NCBI GenBank assembly: GCA_031213475.1
Contig: JARUPZ010000024.1
Coordinates: 5,922,038 to 5,986,037, forward strand
Reading direction: 5' to 3'
Length of the DNA stretch: 64,000 bases
Origin: Nereocystis luetkeana
Lineage: Eukaryota; Sar; Phaeophyceae; Laminariales; Laminariaceae
A model generated the notes under the pieces. That model was not told where the DNA came from. It saw only the letters and a list, made by a program, of their open reading frames with translations, and made no database searches. Shown in pieces: positions 45,499-56,240 of the stretch. How positions within the stretch are numbered: position 1 is the stretch's first letter; the number at the start of each line of letters is the position of its first letter. The position numbers and the translations under genes were made by a program.

Positions 45499-45607
45499 TA
45501 GTACGGGGGACCATAGTAAACAGGACCAAACATTCTGAGAAAAAATAGGGAAATATACAGGTTTTTGTGTGTACCGTAGGTCCTATTTACTATGGTCCCC
45601 CGTGATA
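45499..45607. mobile_element. MITE family B copy
   Basis: TAGTACGGGGGACCATAG to CTATGGTCCCCCGTGATA. Confidence 0.85.
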
Positions 45608-45906
45608 GTATCTGCATACCTGGTACTGGTAACCTGGTGATGCCACAGACCGGCGGGGCATCGACAGGCAGCAAGCAAGCAAGCAAGCAGGCAAGCAGTA
45701 CAGGACAAAAGCCACACGCAGCGAGAACCTACTGTATACACGGGGTGGGGTGTGCACGAACATGGTGTGAGATCAGCACCCGAGTGACCGATAAAATAGC
45801 AAAACCCATTTGCCCTTCACATCAAGTTCCGAATGGTCAAGACTTCCCCTCGGCCGGAGAGACGCACTACCCACACGGGGAATAGGAAAGCAGGGCTGAT
45901 ACTTAC

Positions 45907-46004
45907 ACGAAAATGGTGATGACCAGCACCAGGGTAACAAAGTCAGTGCGGAGGGCGGAGCCCGCCGACTGCGACAGTTTCGTTTGTGACCTCTGAATAT
46001 CCAT
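45907..46004 (-). CDS. Candidate 5' or internal exon with a membrane helix
   Basis: ATG at 46004, then MDIQRSQTKLSQSAGSALRT and DFVTLVLVITIF; donor TTCGT/GTAAGT, a strong site. The frame is also open upstream, so it could be internal, for example after TGTCGCAG. Third positions are GC-rich. With 45412-45307 and 42493-42378 it would form a small membrane protein of unknown function. Confidence 0.5.
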
Positions 46005-46604
46005 GGTTGATCCCATCCCGACCGAAGGGGCGCACAGACGGAAGCATCGGTGGTGTCGTCGGGGTGCACACCAAGAGGCGGAGGCGAGCAAAGCGCAAGC
46101 AAGCGGTGCTCCGCTCACTCGCCTACATGCCAGCCGTGTCACACGCGAAAGCTGCGCGATAGCATCACAGCACAAGACACACGAACGGACGCGCCCGACC
46201 CTGTCTGCTCTTGGTGCGAATAGGCCTTATACAGCAGTACCAATATTGTTGTGGTTCTCATCTGCAAGTATGTGAGGCTTAGAACCATTATTGCGGTCCT
46301 CTGCAAGTGTATCGGGGAGTCGTTATATCGAATTCAGTATGGACCGCACACGCCTTTTCCCAAGGAAGAAATCTAGCCTGCCCCCTGGGTCAGCTTATTC
46401 GAACCCCCCCCCCCCCCAGAAAAAACTGCTCTGAGGTCGAAACTTTCTTCCAAACTCACACGAGGTATGTGTTCGCAAGCTTGGTGTGATTCTTCGAGTG
46501 CGCGCGCGCGAGTATCGCACCACCCCTGAAATAGCGATTATCAGATAATATCATATTACCATGCTTCTCCCCATTCCCCCCGCTTCCATGCAATTATCAA
46601 CTAC

Positions 46605-46731
46605 TATTACGGGGGACCATAGTTAATAGGACCTATGGTATACATAAAAAAAAAACAGATATTTGACCATTTTTTACCAACAATATTTGGTCCTATTAAC
46701 TACCAGGTACCTGGTATGGTCCCACGCAATA
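46605..46731. mobile_element. MITE family B copy with a double footprint
   Basis: TATTACGGGGGACCATAG start. TA-CCAGG-TA-CCTGG-TA at 46701-46716 interrupts the usual ATTAACTATGGTCCC. Confidence 0.88.
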
Positions 46732-46839
46732 GTTCTCCCATAATGACCTACCCAAGGTATATATATTGGTGCTGGAGGATTTGGTACCAGGTACCCGCTT
46801 ACTGCATTGTTAACAATGTCGGATCTCGGTGTGGCGTCG

Positions 46840-46965
46840 GGGGAATTGTGACCACAGAGCTTCTATCTCTCTTACGACTGAAGAGTCGGCAGGGCAGGGA
46901 TACTGGGTTTTCCTGGATGTCGACCGGTAGACAAGAACAGTTTTAAGGTGAAGAACACACACGAT
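46840..46965 (-). repeat. Family C repeat, 5' part, diverged
   Basis: GTGACCACAGAGCTTCTATC to TTTTAAGGTGAAGAACACAC. Confidence 0.65.
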
Positions 46966-47030
46966 CCATCATGTGATAGCTACGGCAGCGCGGTCTGCCA
47001 TGTCTACACTCCGACATGCGCTCTTCCTTC

Positions 47031-47272
47031 CAGACGAGCGTTGATCGTTCTACTTTTTTTTCTTTTTTTTTTCTCATCCCATTCATTATCTTCGCACATC
47101 TTCTCTGTCTCCTTCCAACTCGTAACTCAGATCCGGGGTCACATAGCAGGCTCTTCTCCCCCCCTTCCCGCTACGGTACGTGCCTTCATTTTTATCGCGA
47201 GAAGATTTCAGCCTTTTCTTCCCTCGTCGACTCGCATCGAATTGCGCTGCAGACGAGCATTGATCGTTCTAC
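47031..47272 (-). mobile_element. Retroposon family S copy with 23-bp target duplication
   Basis: The 23-bp direct repeats 47031-47053 and 47250-47272 (CAGACGAGCRTTGATCGTTC...) differ by one base. Between them is a minus-oriented S element whose A-rich tail appears as TTTTTTTTTCTTTTTTTTTT on the plus strand. This is what target-primed retrotransposition leaves. Confidence 0.88.
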
Positions 47273-47284
47273 TGCTGTAGGCAG

Positions 47285-47460
47285 TGTGTGTTTTCACATT
47301 AACCCTTTTAGGACCGCAGTCTCGTTTGGGGAAAAAATACTTGAAATTTGAGTGGTTTGTCCCAAAACGGGACTGCGGTCCTAAAAGGGTCAACTCGTTC
47401 TTTCTACCAGTCGACATCCAGTACAACCAGTGCCCGTACCGATTCTTCAATCATCTTGTA
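47285..47460 (+). repeat. Family C fragment with a MITE A insertion
   Basis: GTGTGTTTTCACATTAA, A element, CTCGTTCTTTCTACCAGTCG. Same insertion point as at 39.4 kb. Confidence 0.8.
47299..47393. mobile_element. MITE family A copy
   Basis: TTAACCCTTTTAGGACCGCA to GTCCTAAAAGGGTCAA. Confidence 0.88.
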
Positions 47461-48017
47461 TCTTGTAGACTAACTCGTGCAACACCTTTTTGGTCATTCA
47501 TTTTTGTGCCGCATATCGGCTCAGACCCAACCCGATGCCAACCCCAACCCTAATGACCACCAAACCTATTGGGGGGGGTCCAGGTCGGCAGAAGCGGTCG
47601 GTCGCGCGGCTCCGTCTCGTGTTTCGGTGGCGTTTTTTTCTCTAGTCCCGGCCGGTTGAAAGGCGACGTAGGCTCGACCAACCACATAGCAGGACTACAA
47701 ACAGTAGTGGTGATGCACCGGTACACGTGTTACCTACCAGCTACGTAACACGTATATACCAAAAGGTGGTGTTTGGAGTTTGGCCTCTCACAACAACGGG
47801 TGATTGGGCGAGAGGGCGGGCAACTAATATTGGCAAAAGAGACCCCTTTCTACGAGCTCCAACTGTAGCTTGTACCCGAAAGGTGGGTGCACTGGTTGAG
47901 GGTTACCAGGTATCTGGCAGGCTTTATCGTGTACGGGTTTAGCTTTGTGAAACGGACCATGACTTTGCGTCCGATCCGCCGCCAGCGCCTAACCCCTTAC
48001 CAGGTACCAGGGTATAC

Positions 48018-48129
48018 CATTACGGGGGACGATAGTAAATACTCCGTAGGACCTATGGTACAAAAACCTATATATTTGCCTGCTTTTACTAACAAATATC
48101 TGGTCCTGTTTACTATGGCCCCCGTAATA
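48018..48129. mobile_element. MITE family B copy
   Basis: ATTACGGGGGACGATAG to CTATGGCCCCCGTAATA; a TACCAGGTACCAGGGTA string sits just left of it. Confidence 0.8.
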
Positions 48130-48245
48130 CACTAATACTGGTCTTCTCCAAGGTTGCGCAATGGCAGCCTAAATCAGAAGAGAACATGCTGACGGCTGGA
48201 CTTGGTTACTATAACTGGGTTCGGCGGCCGAGCGTAGCGAGGTCA

Positions 48246-48560
48246 ACCCCCCCCCCCCCCCCCCCCAACTGCCTGATAGGTGAAAACCCGACGAGCTCCG
48301 TCCCGGCATGGAGGGATACAAGGGTCTATGGCCATACGACTACGGCCATGCATAATATCGAGTACACCCCCCGTCTATGAAAACAACAGGATGAACGCCC
48401 CAACAGTTGGAAGTCCGAACGGTGCTCCGTCTCGAACGGGATGCGTGGTCAATGGTCACAAGACTAAGGAAAGCAACAAATGAGTACGCCCCCCTTCCCC
48501 CCCCCCCCCCCCCCCCGTCCAACGGCTGGGTGACGCCCCCCCCCCCCCCCCCCCGCTGAA
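48246..48560. repeat. Family D and E fragments among C-runs
   Basis: C-runs at 48247-48266, 48498-48516 and 48536-48554. D sequence (GACGAGCTCCGTCCCGGCAT, CTATGGCCATACGACTACGG) at 48280-48375; E sequence (GAACGGTGCTCCGTCTCGAA) at 48385-48490. Confidence 0.7.
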
Positions 48561-48707
48561 AGCGGCGCCAGAGGCCAAACAAATGACTGGTATCGTGGCA
48601 TACCTTAAGAGCCGTTGAGTTCGCATATTATAGGGTACGTTCGTTTTTCAGCGCTCCCTTTTTTTTTCAGAACGGGAAGGTTGCGAAACACCGAACCACA
48701 GTAACAC

Positions 48708-48803
48708 AACCCATTTATGACCGCAGTCCCGTTTTTGGGGACAAACCAGTCAAATTACAAGCATTTTGCCCCCAAACGGGACTACAGTCCTAACAGGGTC
48801 AAC
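48708..48803. mobile_element. MITE family A copy
   Basis: CAACCCATTTATGACCGCAG to CTACAGTCCTAACAGGGTCAA. Confidence 0.8.
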
Positions 48804-48883
48804 AACACTGTTTTCGGAAAGATCCGGTCTTCAGTCTTCCGAACATATAATTTTCGAAATTAGCGCCCTTTTACCGTTTCTTG

Positions 48884-48976
48884 GCCCTTTTGGGACCGCA
48901 GTCCCATTTTGGGGATGGACCAGTCAACTTATAAGTACTTTGTCCCCAAAACGGGATTGCGGTCCAAAAAGGGTTG
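48884..48976. mobile_element. MITE family A copy
   Basis: CCCTTTTGGGACCGCAGTCC to TGCGGTCCAAAAAGGG. Confidence 0.8.
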
Positions 48977-49049
48977 GGAGGAAACGAGCGCTAAAAAACG
49001 ATAGCACCCCTGTACGAACTCAACGCTCCTTAATTAACCCTATTATTAC

Positions 49050-49162
49050 TATTACGGGGGTAGTAAATAGGATCTACGGTACACCCAAAAACCTACCAGG
49101 TATATATTTACCTGTTTTTTACTACCAATATTTGGTCCTATTGACAATGGCCCCCCGTAATA
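49050..49162. mobile_element. MITE family B copy with footprint
   Basis: TATTACGGGGGTAGTAAATAG (left arm shortened) to CCCCCCGTAATA; TA-CCAGG-TA at 49094-49102. Confidence 0.85.
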
Positions 49163-49163
49163 G

Positions 49164-49253
49164 TACCGCAGTCCCGTTTTGGGGACAAAGTACTCGGGAT
49201 TTGAGTAGTTTGTCCCAAAAACGGGACTGCAGCTTTTGCCCTGAAAGGGTTAA
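49164..49253. mobile_element. MITE family A copy abutting family B
   Basis: ACCGCAGTCCCGTTTTGGGG to CCCTGAAAGGGTTAA. As at 32.2 kb, its left end is replaced by a B element. Confidence 0.8.
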
Positions 49254-49254
49254 A

Positions 49255-50265
49255 TTAAGGGTCATGCGGATTTTCGCTTCAATTCTCACCACATTCAGGG
49301 CTCGATACTATTTACGTACTGTTATTATTATTTCTCTCGCCATCCGACAATGTGCATCATAATCTTCAACATGGACCACTCATAACTTTCCCGAAAGAAG
49401 TTATTATTGTACGAGTACAGCTACAGTACCCAAAGTACAATCAGTGGTACTACTGCTGCATTGGTGGCGTTGGTTGCGGCTATCGACCAAGAAAAAAAAC
49501 GCAGAAAACGTAACCATAACTCAACAACTAGAATGGAACTTGTGGCGAGGATGAGACTATACTTCGAAGTATATCAATAAATATTTCTTCTTGTTGTGAC
49601 CGCTCTCTCCTCGGGATGTATGTGTCGGAATTCATAACTCATTACATTCTACAAGTCTGTAGAGAGTACGTTTTTATGGGCTTCGTCATATAATATGGCG
49701 TGTTTCGTTGACGTACGTAAGATCAAACCTACTCAGGCACCACTGCTGTACTGGCACGCTCAATCGGTTCGTAGATAACCTCAGCGATCTGCTGTAGCAC
49801 TGCCGGCAGCGATCTACTGGCAGTATTAATCGGTATAACTGGTATGCTGCTGCTGTGCCAGCGCGCAACCCTACTACCAGGTACCAGGGTATATTATAAG
49901 CTACCTGGGTATTGTCAATATACAAAGACGTTTGTTCCATCTTCGCCTCGCTGCGATGTGTCTATGATAGTGCTGTAGCCTATGTAGACTACAGCAGCAG
50001 TACCAGGTACGTAGCAACATGGCAAAATAGACGGCATCTGCTGCTGTTGCCGCCGCTGCTGATACCAGGGACCTTGAAGCAATCACCTCCTGCTGTAAGT
50101 CTCGCCTGCTCACCTACCAACAACACTGGCGAAATGATCGTACGAAGCACTCAGAGGATATTTTTTAATAAAAAAAACTACCCACAGGTACCTGGTGCTC
50201 GTACCAGTATATTTTAGGGCCCACGAGCCTATACCAAGGCCATTGACGAGTGTAGTTACATACTG
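49255..50265. other. No recognisable gene
   Basis: CTGCTG-rich scattered words and several CCAGG-type TA motifs (49877, 50000, 50060, 50186); no coding motif. Confidence 0.4.
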
Positions 50266-50267
50266 GT

Positions 50268-50482
50268 AGGCACAATTCGATGCGAGTCGACGAGGGAAGA
50301 AAAGGCTGAAATCTTCTCGCGATAAAAATGAAGGCACGTACCAGAGCGGGAAGGGGGGAGAAGAGCCTGCCATGTGACCCCGGATCTGAGTTACGAGTTG
50401 GAAGGAGAGAGAGAAGAAGATGTGCGAAGAGAATGAACGGGATGAGAGAAAAAAAAAAAGAAAAGAAAAGAAAAAAAAAAAC
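50268..50482 (+). repeat. Retroposon family S copy
   Basis: GGCACAATTCGATGCGAGTC to an AAAAGAAAAGAAAAG tail. I see no clear target duplication. Confidence 0.8.
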
Positions 50483-51093
50483 ATGTTGTAGGCATGAAAG
50501 CGTCCAAGAAGTCGGTCGACCAACTACTGAACTCTTGTCCAACCCAGCGCGCCTCTCCAGACTTGGTGAACTACTGCTGTAGGGGAACGTGTGGGCAGTT
50601 GCTAAATTTAACAGTTATTTGTTCCTTGCTGGCTGTCCGTCTGTCCGTGAACAAGGGCAGGGTCAACCGACATATTCGTACGGCGGCGCCGTTGCACGGG
50701 GGTTTCAGGTTTCAGATTGCAGCTTCTAGTTTTCAGAACGTAGTGCCTCCACATGACGCAAAATTGTGCAGCAGTACGTAGTCCTGCTGTAGTCCTGTTG
50801 TCGTGCTGCCATTAATTGCTTGCTTTAGGCGTCACGCTAAATATACCCCTGCACCCTGTCCCCACGCTGATGCTGTAACCGGTGACATATATCAATTGCT
50901 GCCTGTATCCACTGCTGGCACGAACTGGTACTGCTGTACTATTACTGCTGTTGTATGTACGTACGTATCAAATCATTGCTGACCATACCTTGTGGGTAGT
51001 ATATGTACCATGTAAATGATACCATACGCACTTGTATCGTATCATACGTATCGACAGACTCTAACAAAGCTGGGAACAATGCTACATCCCTAC

Positions 51094-51240
51094 GATGCCC
51101 TTGCTTTCCGGACCCCGAGAAGAGCCGGAGCCGACCCGGAGCCAGCCCCAATCTCTGCCTCAGCGGCTCGAGCATCCATCCCTGCGCAGCCTGTGCCGCT
51201 CAGGTGGTTGATGGCGGTCGTGATGCCGAGCACTGCTTGA
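51094..51240 (-). CDS. Candidate exon, unknown protein
   Basis: The frame gives LGITTAINHLSGTGCAGMDA, then RAAEAEIGAGSGSAPALL, with GC-rich third positions at the start and a GCATC/GTAGGG donor. The acceptor is unclear (TCAAGCAG or ACCTGAG). It follows the good 5' exon at 51.5-51.7 kb on the same strand. Confidence 0.35.
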
Positions 51241-51496
51241 CATCGCTTTGAGGCATTCATTCAACAAGGTCTTCCGATTCACAGTTTAGATAGAGTCTAC
51301 AAGTGTTCGAGTGTTCCAACACAGGTTGGTCATGGTTGGTGGAAACCTACACTAAAATGAAGAGAGAAATAGTACGGGGTACGGACTAAAGACGATACTT
51401 TACGTAGGTACGTACAAGAAACGAATAATGGGAATTAAGGCGAAAATGGCGAAATGGGGAAGTTTTAACGAAACAATTTAACCGCGCCGAGCTCAC

Positions 51497-51735
51497 CTTG
51501 CGTACGAGCCGCTCCCAGGAGATGGAGCGGACGGTTGCGGGAACCCCGACATTTCTGCCACCGGTGCCGGCACGGCGTAGGCCACGGGCAGGGTTCCCAC
51601 CTCGCGGCGAGAGCCAGCCTCGGACATGGTGGCAAGGTCTCCCCACTCGGTGCGAGACTCCGCCTGTGTTGGTGTTTTTCGCCTGGGCTCGCTGGACTCA
51701 ATCGGCCTCTTAAAGCTAGTCATTTCGTTCGCCAT
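51497..51735 (-). CDS. 5' coding exon of a minus-strand gene
   Basis: ATG at 51735 opens MANEMTSFKRPIESSEPRRK, a polar Pro/Ser/Glu-rich stretch of 79 codons ending GSGSYA and a strong donor GCAAG/GTGAGC. No signal peptide or helix is seen, so it is a cytosolic, probably disordered N-terminus. It ends in phase 2, which fits the first recognised rhomboid exon at 30710 (S-SEREAESR), or the candidate exon at 51.1 kb with the ACCTGAG acceptor. Confidence 0.6.
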
Positions 51736-51934
51736 TTTTTTGCCCTTCTTTAGCTGGCTCGTCTCTGCCTATTCCGGCAGAGCAAGCGTCGCGCGCTACT
51801 GCTGCTGCTGAGGCGCTGTGCCCCCGTTCACCCACGAGGAGAGCAAGTGCAGAGGGTCGCACTGATCCTTGCCTGCGAAATGCCAGTGATTATGTCTGTT
51901 TCCACTCCAGTTATCCGTCAACGTTAGCTACGGT

Positions 51935-51936
51935 AC

Positions 51937-51980
<44 letters not shown>
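51935..51980. repeat. CTG microsatellite
   Basis: (CTG)n, about 14 uninterrupted units. Confidence 0.9.
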
Positions 51981-51981
<1 letters not shown>

Positions 51982-51999
51982 GCAGAATAGGTGCAAAAA

Positions 52000-53070
52000 T
52001 TGAAGGGGTGTGCGTTTTCTATCTGTCTGGTGGTCTCGTTCGATACTTCGAGCAGCAGAAAGAGCAAGAAAGAGCGGCTGTTTCGTGGAAAAACAGCAGA
52101 ACGTGCCGAGAAAATGAACAGAAAAAAACGAAAAGCGACATCATTGGCTGTAATCGGTGCGGGGACGCATAATATAGTCAGGTCCCGCCTCTTTATGTTT
52201 TAAATGGGCACAAATCAACCGAAATCTACCGCTGACCCGCTGACAGTCCCGAATACGTACGGTTCCTCAAGTCATCAGGTCCATGAGACATTATTTCCAC
52301 TTTATGCTATACCTGGTACAGTGTACTACACAACAACTGCTACTTGTGTTCGCGTTGGTCGGCGCATGTTATGCATCTACACAAAATAGTAGCGTCTCAA
52401 GCAACCGAATGCTATATCATCACTACGAGATGTGTAGACTCTCTAAAACGAAAATATACTCGTCTGTTCTGCTACAGATTTATTTGAGGGTCGTTGAGAA
52501 CGTACCCTCTGGTATACCAGGTACCAGGTACCCTGGTACCTGGTATACGTTTTTTCTGACGTCTTTCCGTTTCTGCTCGACTCTGCGACACAGAATAAAT
52601 GCAATAAAATGTGAGAGATTTGTAATCTGCTTCCTCCGTGAACGTCCCGATGCGAAAAATGAATACGAGTCGTACGAGACTACCTACATACGAGACGTGC
52701 GGAGACAGACCAGACGAAAAACGAGGAAGTATTTGCGATTTTGGCATTTGGGCCGAGCGATGTCGCCGAGGGCCGAGAAATAGTTTTAGAATTGTCCTAC
52801 GTACGTATGCATGGCGTTGCATGAAAAATCTATCCAAAACCCACTAAAAATCTAAAAATCCACAAAATCAATCATCCGAGTCCGAATCCGAATCAGAGTC
52901 ACAGAAAATCCATCGACCCGAAGTCCAAAAGTCCGAACCGGAACATAAACGCGGCGCAACCAAAAAATCACGCCGACGACCCAACCGTCAACCGGCGCAA
53001 GCAGTAAGCAAACAAGCAACTGAACAAGCAACGCAATGAGCAAGGGACAAGAAACATATACACGCACCTA
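52000..53070. other. No recognisable gene
   Basis: Contains the longest CCAGG motif cluster (52513-52545). 52855-52940 has CCGAATCCGAA/CCGAAGTCC words. No coding motif. Confidence 0.4.
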
Positions 53071-53116
53071 CAGCAGTGGACACGTATAGAGCTACAAGCA
53101 GTGTTGCACGGCGTAG

Positions 53117-53378
53117 CATGTATGCAACGAGTCTACCTCCGCGCCGCAACCCCCACGCCAGAATCGCGGAGAACTATGCCCCGCGATTCTCCCCCTCGGA
53201 GCTTCCCCTGCTCCCAGCGAACTGGATCCCGTCGTGGAGATCCCCTCCAACGAAAATTTGGGGAGACGTTGGAGGAAACGGCGGCGGCGGCGGCGGCGGT
53301 GGTGGTCAGCCAGGGACGGCAGCTGCAGTAGCAGCAGCGGCATCGTGCGCTAGAGCTCGACCCAGCACTACTGGGTGA
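53117..53378 (+). CDS. Possible coding stretch, strand uncertain
   Basis: Plus frame with MYATSLPPRRNPHARIAENY, FSPSELPLLPANWIPSWRSP, then a Gly run and TGA. The opposite strand is equally open. Composition looks coding but no family is recognised and splice sites are weak. Confidence 0.25.
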
Positions 53379-53539
53379 GAGGGGGTTGAGAGAGGGCGAC
53401 AGAGAGAGGGAGAGACATTGCGATATAGAGGCTTGACCTCTCGTTCGTCGTGTTGTAGCTTTTGACGATGGTGTCCATTCAGTACAACAAGCAGGTGTCA
53501 GGCGATACGGCGGTTCTGAGCTAAGCAAACGCATTCATG

Positions 53540-54640
53540 GTGCCGCGTGGTACAGCAGTAGTTCTGTTACACACCCCTGTAGAGCCTGGTATACAAGGCA
53601 GACGCGTCAGAATGGGTATATATATGGCATTTAGAGTGCAGACTTTTCTCGGGTTGTGCTGGCGTGTTCTGTTGTTCTTGCTATATACCAGGTAGATGCG
53701 CGTGGTCTGTATGTTCAGTGTTCATACAAAGCCCTTGCGAGACGTGAGTAAACTTGAGTCACTGCCGTGTGTCGTACATAAAAATAGGGATGAACGAGAA
53801 GCAAACGAGGAAAAAACGATGTAATTGTGAGTCTCATCGTTGAGACAGCGTATATACCTACTTCGAGTACAAGTACGTCCCTGGTACAGAAAACAGAGGA
53901 CGTTTACTGCGTACATTGAACAGAGGCAGCATAACCCCTGCAATTTGTTTCTCGCCCCGAGCTTCCTCCAGTGCGATACACCTGTCGTCTCGCGTTAGTG
54001 CTTTTCAATCTGCACCAAGACGCCATTGATTGATTCTGCCGTCCGAACGAAAGTACGTGCATTATTTTCGTACCCGGTACAGTATAATATGATGATCACA
54101 TACACCATGTGTGTCTATCCATCCAGGGCCCGCACAATTAGATCAGAAAATCGTGCGGTACGTACGTACGTAGCCTAATAATATGATGGTCACGCTCGCG
54201 TTTTCAGAATCTGGGGATCGTGCTGAGCGGCGAGCGCTACACTGAACTCCGTAATAATAATGCAGCCTGTGATCAGGGTGGCTCAAGCTTGGATTCACAT
54301 GAAAGTTTCACACCTCTGGCAAATCATGATACATCTATCTATCTGATCTATCTAGCTACCTGATTTATCTACTCGTAGATAATTTAGTTCCTCACCTGTC
54401 GTTGCGGGAGGTTGTGCAAGATCTGTGTGCGTAGGACGGATCCAACCTAGGACGCATATTACTAAACCACGCACATTATATACGGGTCCCACCCGGCACA
54501 ATGAGCTAGTTCATTCAATATCGGGAACGTATTATATATCTGCCTCTAAGCATCTAGATCATGAACTGTGGGGGTCGATGATCTGTAGATGATCTGTCCC
54601 ACGTGTTTGAAGCATTTTCTTTGCTCAGATAAGGCGTTCT
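53540..54640. other. No recognisable gene
   Basis: ATCTATCTGATCTATC words near 54330-54380 and TACGTACG runs; no coding motif. Confidence 0.4.
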
Positions 54641-54679
54641 TCTTGGCGGGCCCACACTACTGTACCACTCTTTCTTCGT

Positions 54680-54860
54680 CTTTTTTTTATCATCACTTTT
54701 ACTTTCCAGCTTAACTCGTAGGAGGTCTTACCCTCAGCGACCTCCTGGACAAGTCGTGGTCACAGGTGTCGTCCCTTCGCCCCCCCGGTGCGTGCCTTCC
54801 TTTTATCGCGCAAAGGGTTCAGCACTCTCACTGCTCGTCGCTTTTCATATCGAATGTTGC
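54680..54860 (-). repeat. Repeat U copy
   Basis: TTATCATCACTTTTACTTTCCA, CTCAGCGACCTCCTGGACAAG and GTGGTCACAGGTGTC, inverted relative to 33.84 kb. Confidence 0.6.
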
Positions 54861-54937
54861 TATTAATAACTCACGCTCCTGCGCTTTCCGCTAGTCAATT
54901 TCTATGCAAGAAAAGGTCCTTACGACTATGCAAACGA

Positions 54938-55015
54938 TGAGACTCGAACCCACGATTTTGATCCTAGTAGGCACGCGGATCACACCTACCAAGCCACCAG
55001 GGATGCCGGCTTTGA
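54938..55015 (-). other. tRNA-like sequence
   Basis: On the minus strand GGTGGCTTGGTAGGTGTGA (A box) and GTGGGTTCGAGTCTC (B box) at tRNA spacing; acceptor stem imperfect. A tRNA pseudogene or SINE head. Confidence 0.55.
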
Positions 55016-55084
55016 CCGCGAGTATAATCCCGGTCTTAGCTCTGATAACTACCCAACGAAGGATATATGCATCGTCAGAGTGAT

Positions 55085-55510
55085 ATGGTACGATACCTAC
55101 CTTCCCGTATACCGCTCTGTTTTATCTGTCCCTCTTGATGCCCGTGCTCTCTGCTATACGTAACCAACCTTCCTCTCATTGCACGCGTTTGTGTATACCT
55201 GACGGTGGTATGGTAGATCGATAAGGGTTCGCCAAATATGCGATCCCTATACCTCCCTGTGTACCCCCTCTGTTCCAACTTTCCCTCGAGTAGCCCACGC
55301 CCTCTGCTGTGCGCAACCAACCTTCTCCTCTGTGCGGTAGATCGATAAGGGTTCGCCAAATATGCGATCCCTATACCTCCCTGTGTACCCCCTCTGTTCC
55401 AACTTTCCCTCGAGTAGCCCACGCCCTCTGCTGTGCGCAACCAACCTTCTCCTCTGTGCTCGTGTCCATACGTACCTGGTACGTGCCGCAGATCGATAAG
55501 GTTCGCCAAA
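55085..55510. repeat. 124-bp tandem repeat
   Basis: Two near-identical units (55213-55336, 55337-55460, each starting GTAGATCGATAAGGGTTCGC) plus diverged units on both sides. Confidence 0.85.
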
Positions 55511-55659
55511 GACTCTTCGGCGAGGGAGGCGTGGGGGTCGCTCCGTGACGACTGCACAGGCCGACTTCACGCCTCACAGGTGTGTGCGTGTGTGCGTGTG
55601 TGTTCTCAACATCACTGTACCCCCTTCTGGACCCCTCGATAGCGACCAAAACAATGGTT

Positions 55660-55757
55660 GCCAAGTGTTTGGTGATATCAACCATTGAACCCTTCCACGA
55701 GCCCAGCAGCACGGGCAGGAGGGTCATGTTGAGACCGCGCGGCGCGACTCCTTGCGT
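55660..55757 (-). CDS. Possible exon with a membrane segment
   Basis: After AACGCAAG the frame GVAPRGLNMTLLPVLLGSWK has GC-rich third positions, which fade after the weak donor AAGG/GTTCAA. Ferric-reductase-type proteins have a similar LNMxLLxLPV segment, but the match is too short to name it. Confidence 0.3.
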
Positions 55758-55884
55758 TGTAACTCGAGACTCCAGGTTGGATCACCCACCCCCCTATACG
55801 ATGAACAGACATAAATATTTTTTCCCCTGTAATCGTCGAGATTTATATCTTCAATGTCCATCTCTGATGGCCGAAGGGGGTTAA

Positions 55885-55981
55885 TTAACCCCTTTAGTAC
55901 CGCAGTCCCGATCTAGGGACAAACCAGTCTAATTCCAAGTGATTTGTCCCGAAAACGGAACTGGGGTCCTAAAAGCGTTAC
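55885..55981. mobile_element. MITE family A copy joined to family C
   Basis: TTAACCCCTTTAGTACCGCA to GGGTCCTAAAAGCGTTA, immediately followed by CGCTGTTCTTTC of family C, as at 39.4 and 47.3 kb. Confidence 0.85.
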
Positions 55982-56240
55982 GCTGTTCTTTCTTTGTACC
56001 CGTCGACATCCAGCACACCCCAAGTGTCCGTGCCGATTCTTCAATTCTAAAAGAGAGAAAGAAGGTCTGTGGTCACAAACCTACTATTACGGGGGGCCAT
56101 AGTTAATAGGACCTGTGGTATTAATAAAAACCTATATATTTAACCATTTCTACCATCAATATTTGGTCCTATTAACTATGGTCCCCCGTAATAGCCACAC
56201 GCCCAAGAGAGACGTACTTAATGGTACGTTGTAATGGAGC
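55982..56240 (+). repeat. Family C fragment with a MITE B insertion
   Basis: CCCGTCGACATCCAGCACAC through GTCTGTGGTCACAAACCTA, then the B element, then GCCACACGCCCAAGAGAGA. Confidence 0.75.
56085..56193. mobile_element. MITE family B copy in family C
   Basis: TATTACGGGGGGCCATAG to CTATGGTCCCCCGTAATA. Confidence 0.9.

Noticed and set aside
55085..55510. CRISPR-like repeat-spacer array
   Set aside because: Units of 124 bp are contiguous with no unique spacers, and the genome is eukaryotic.
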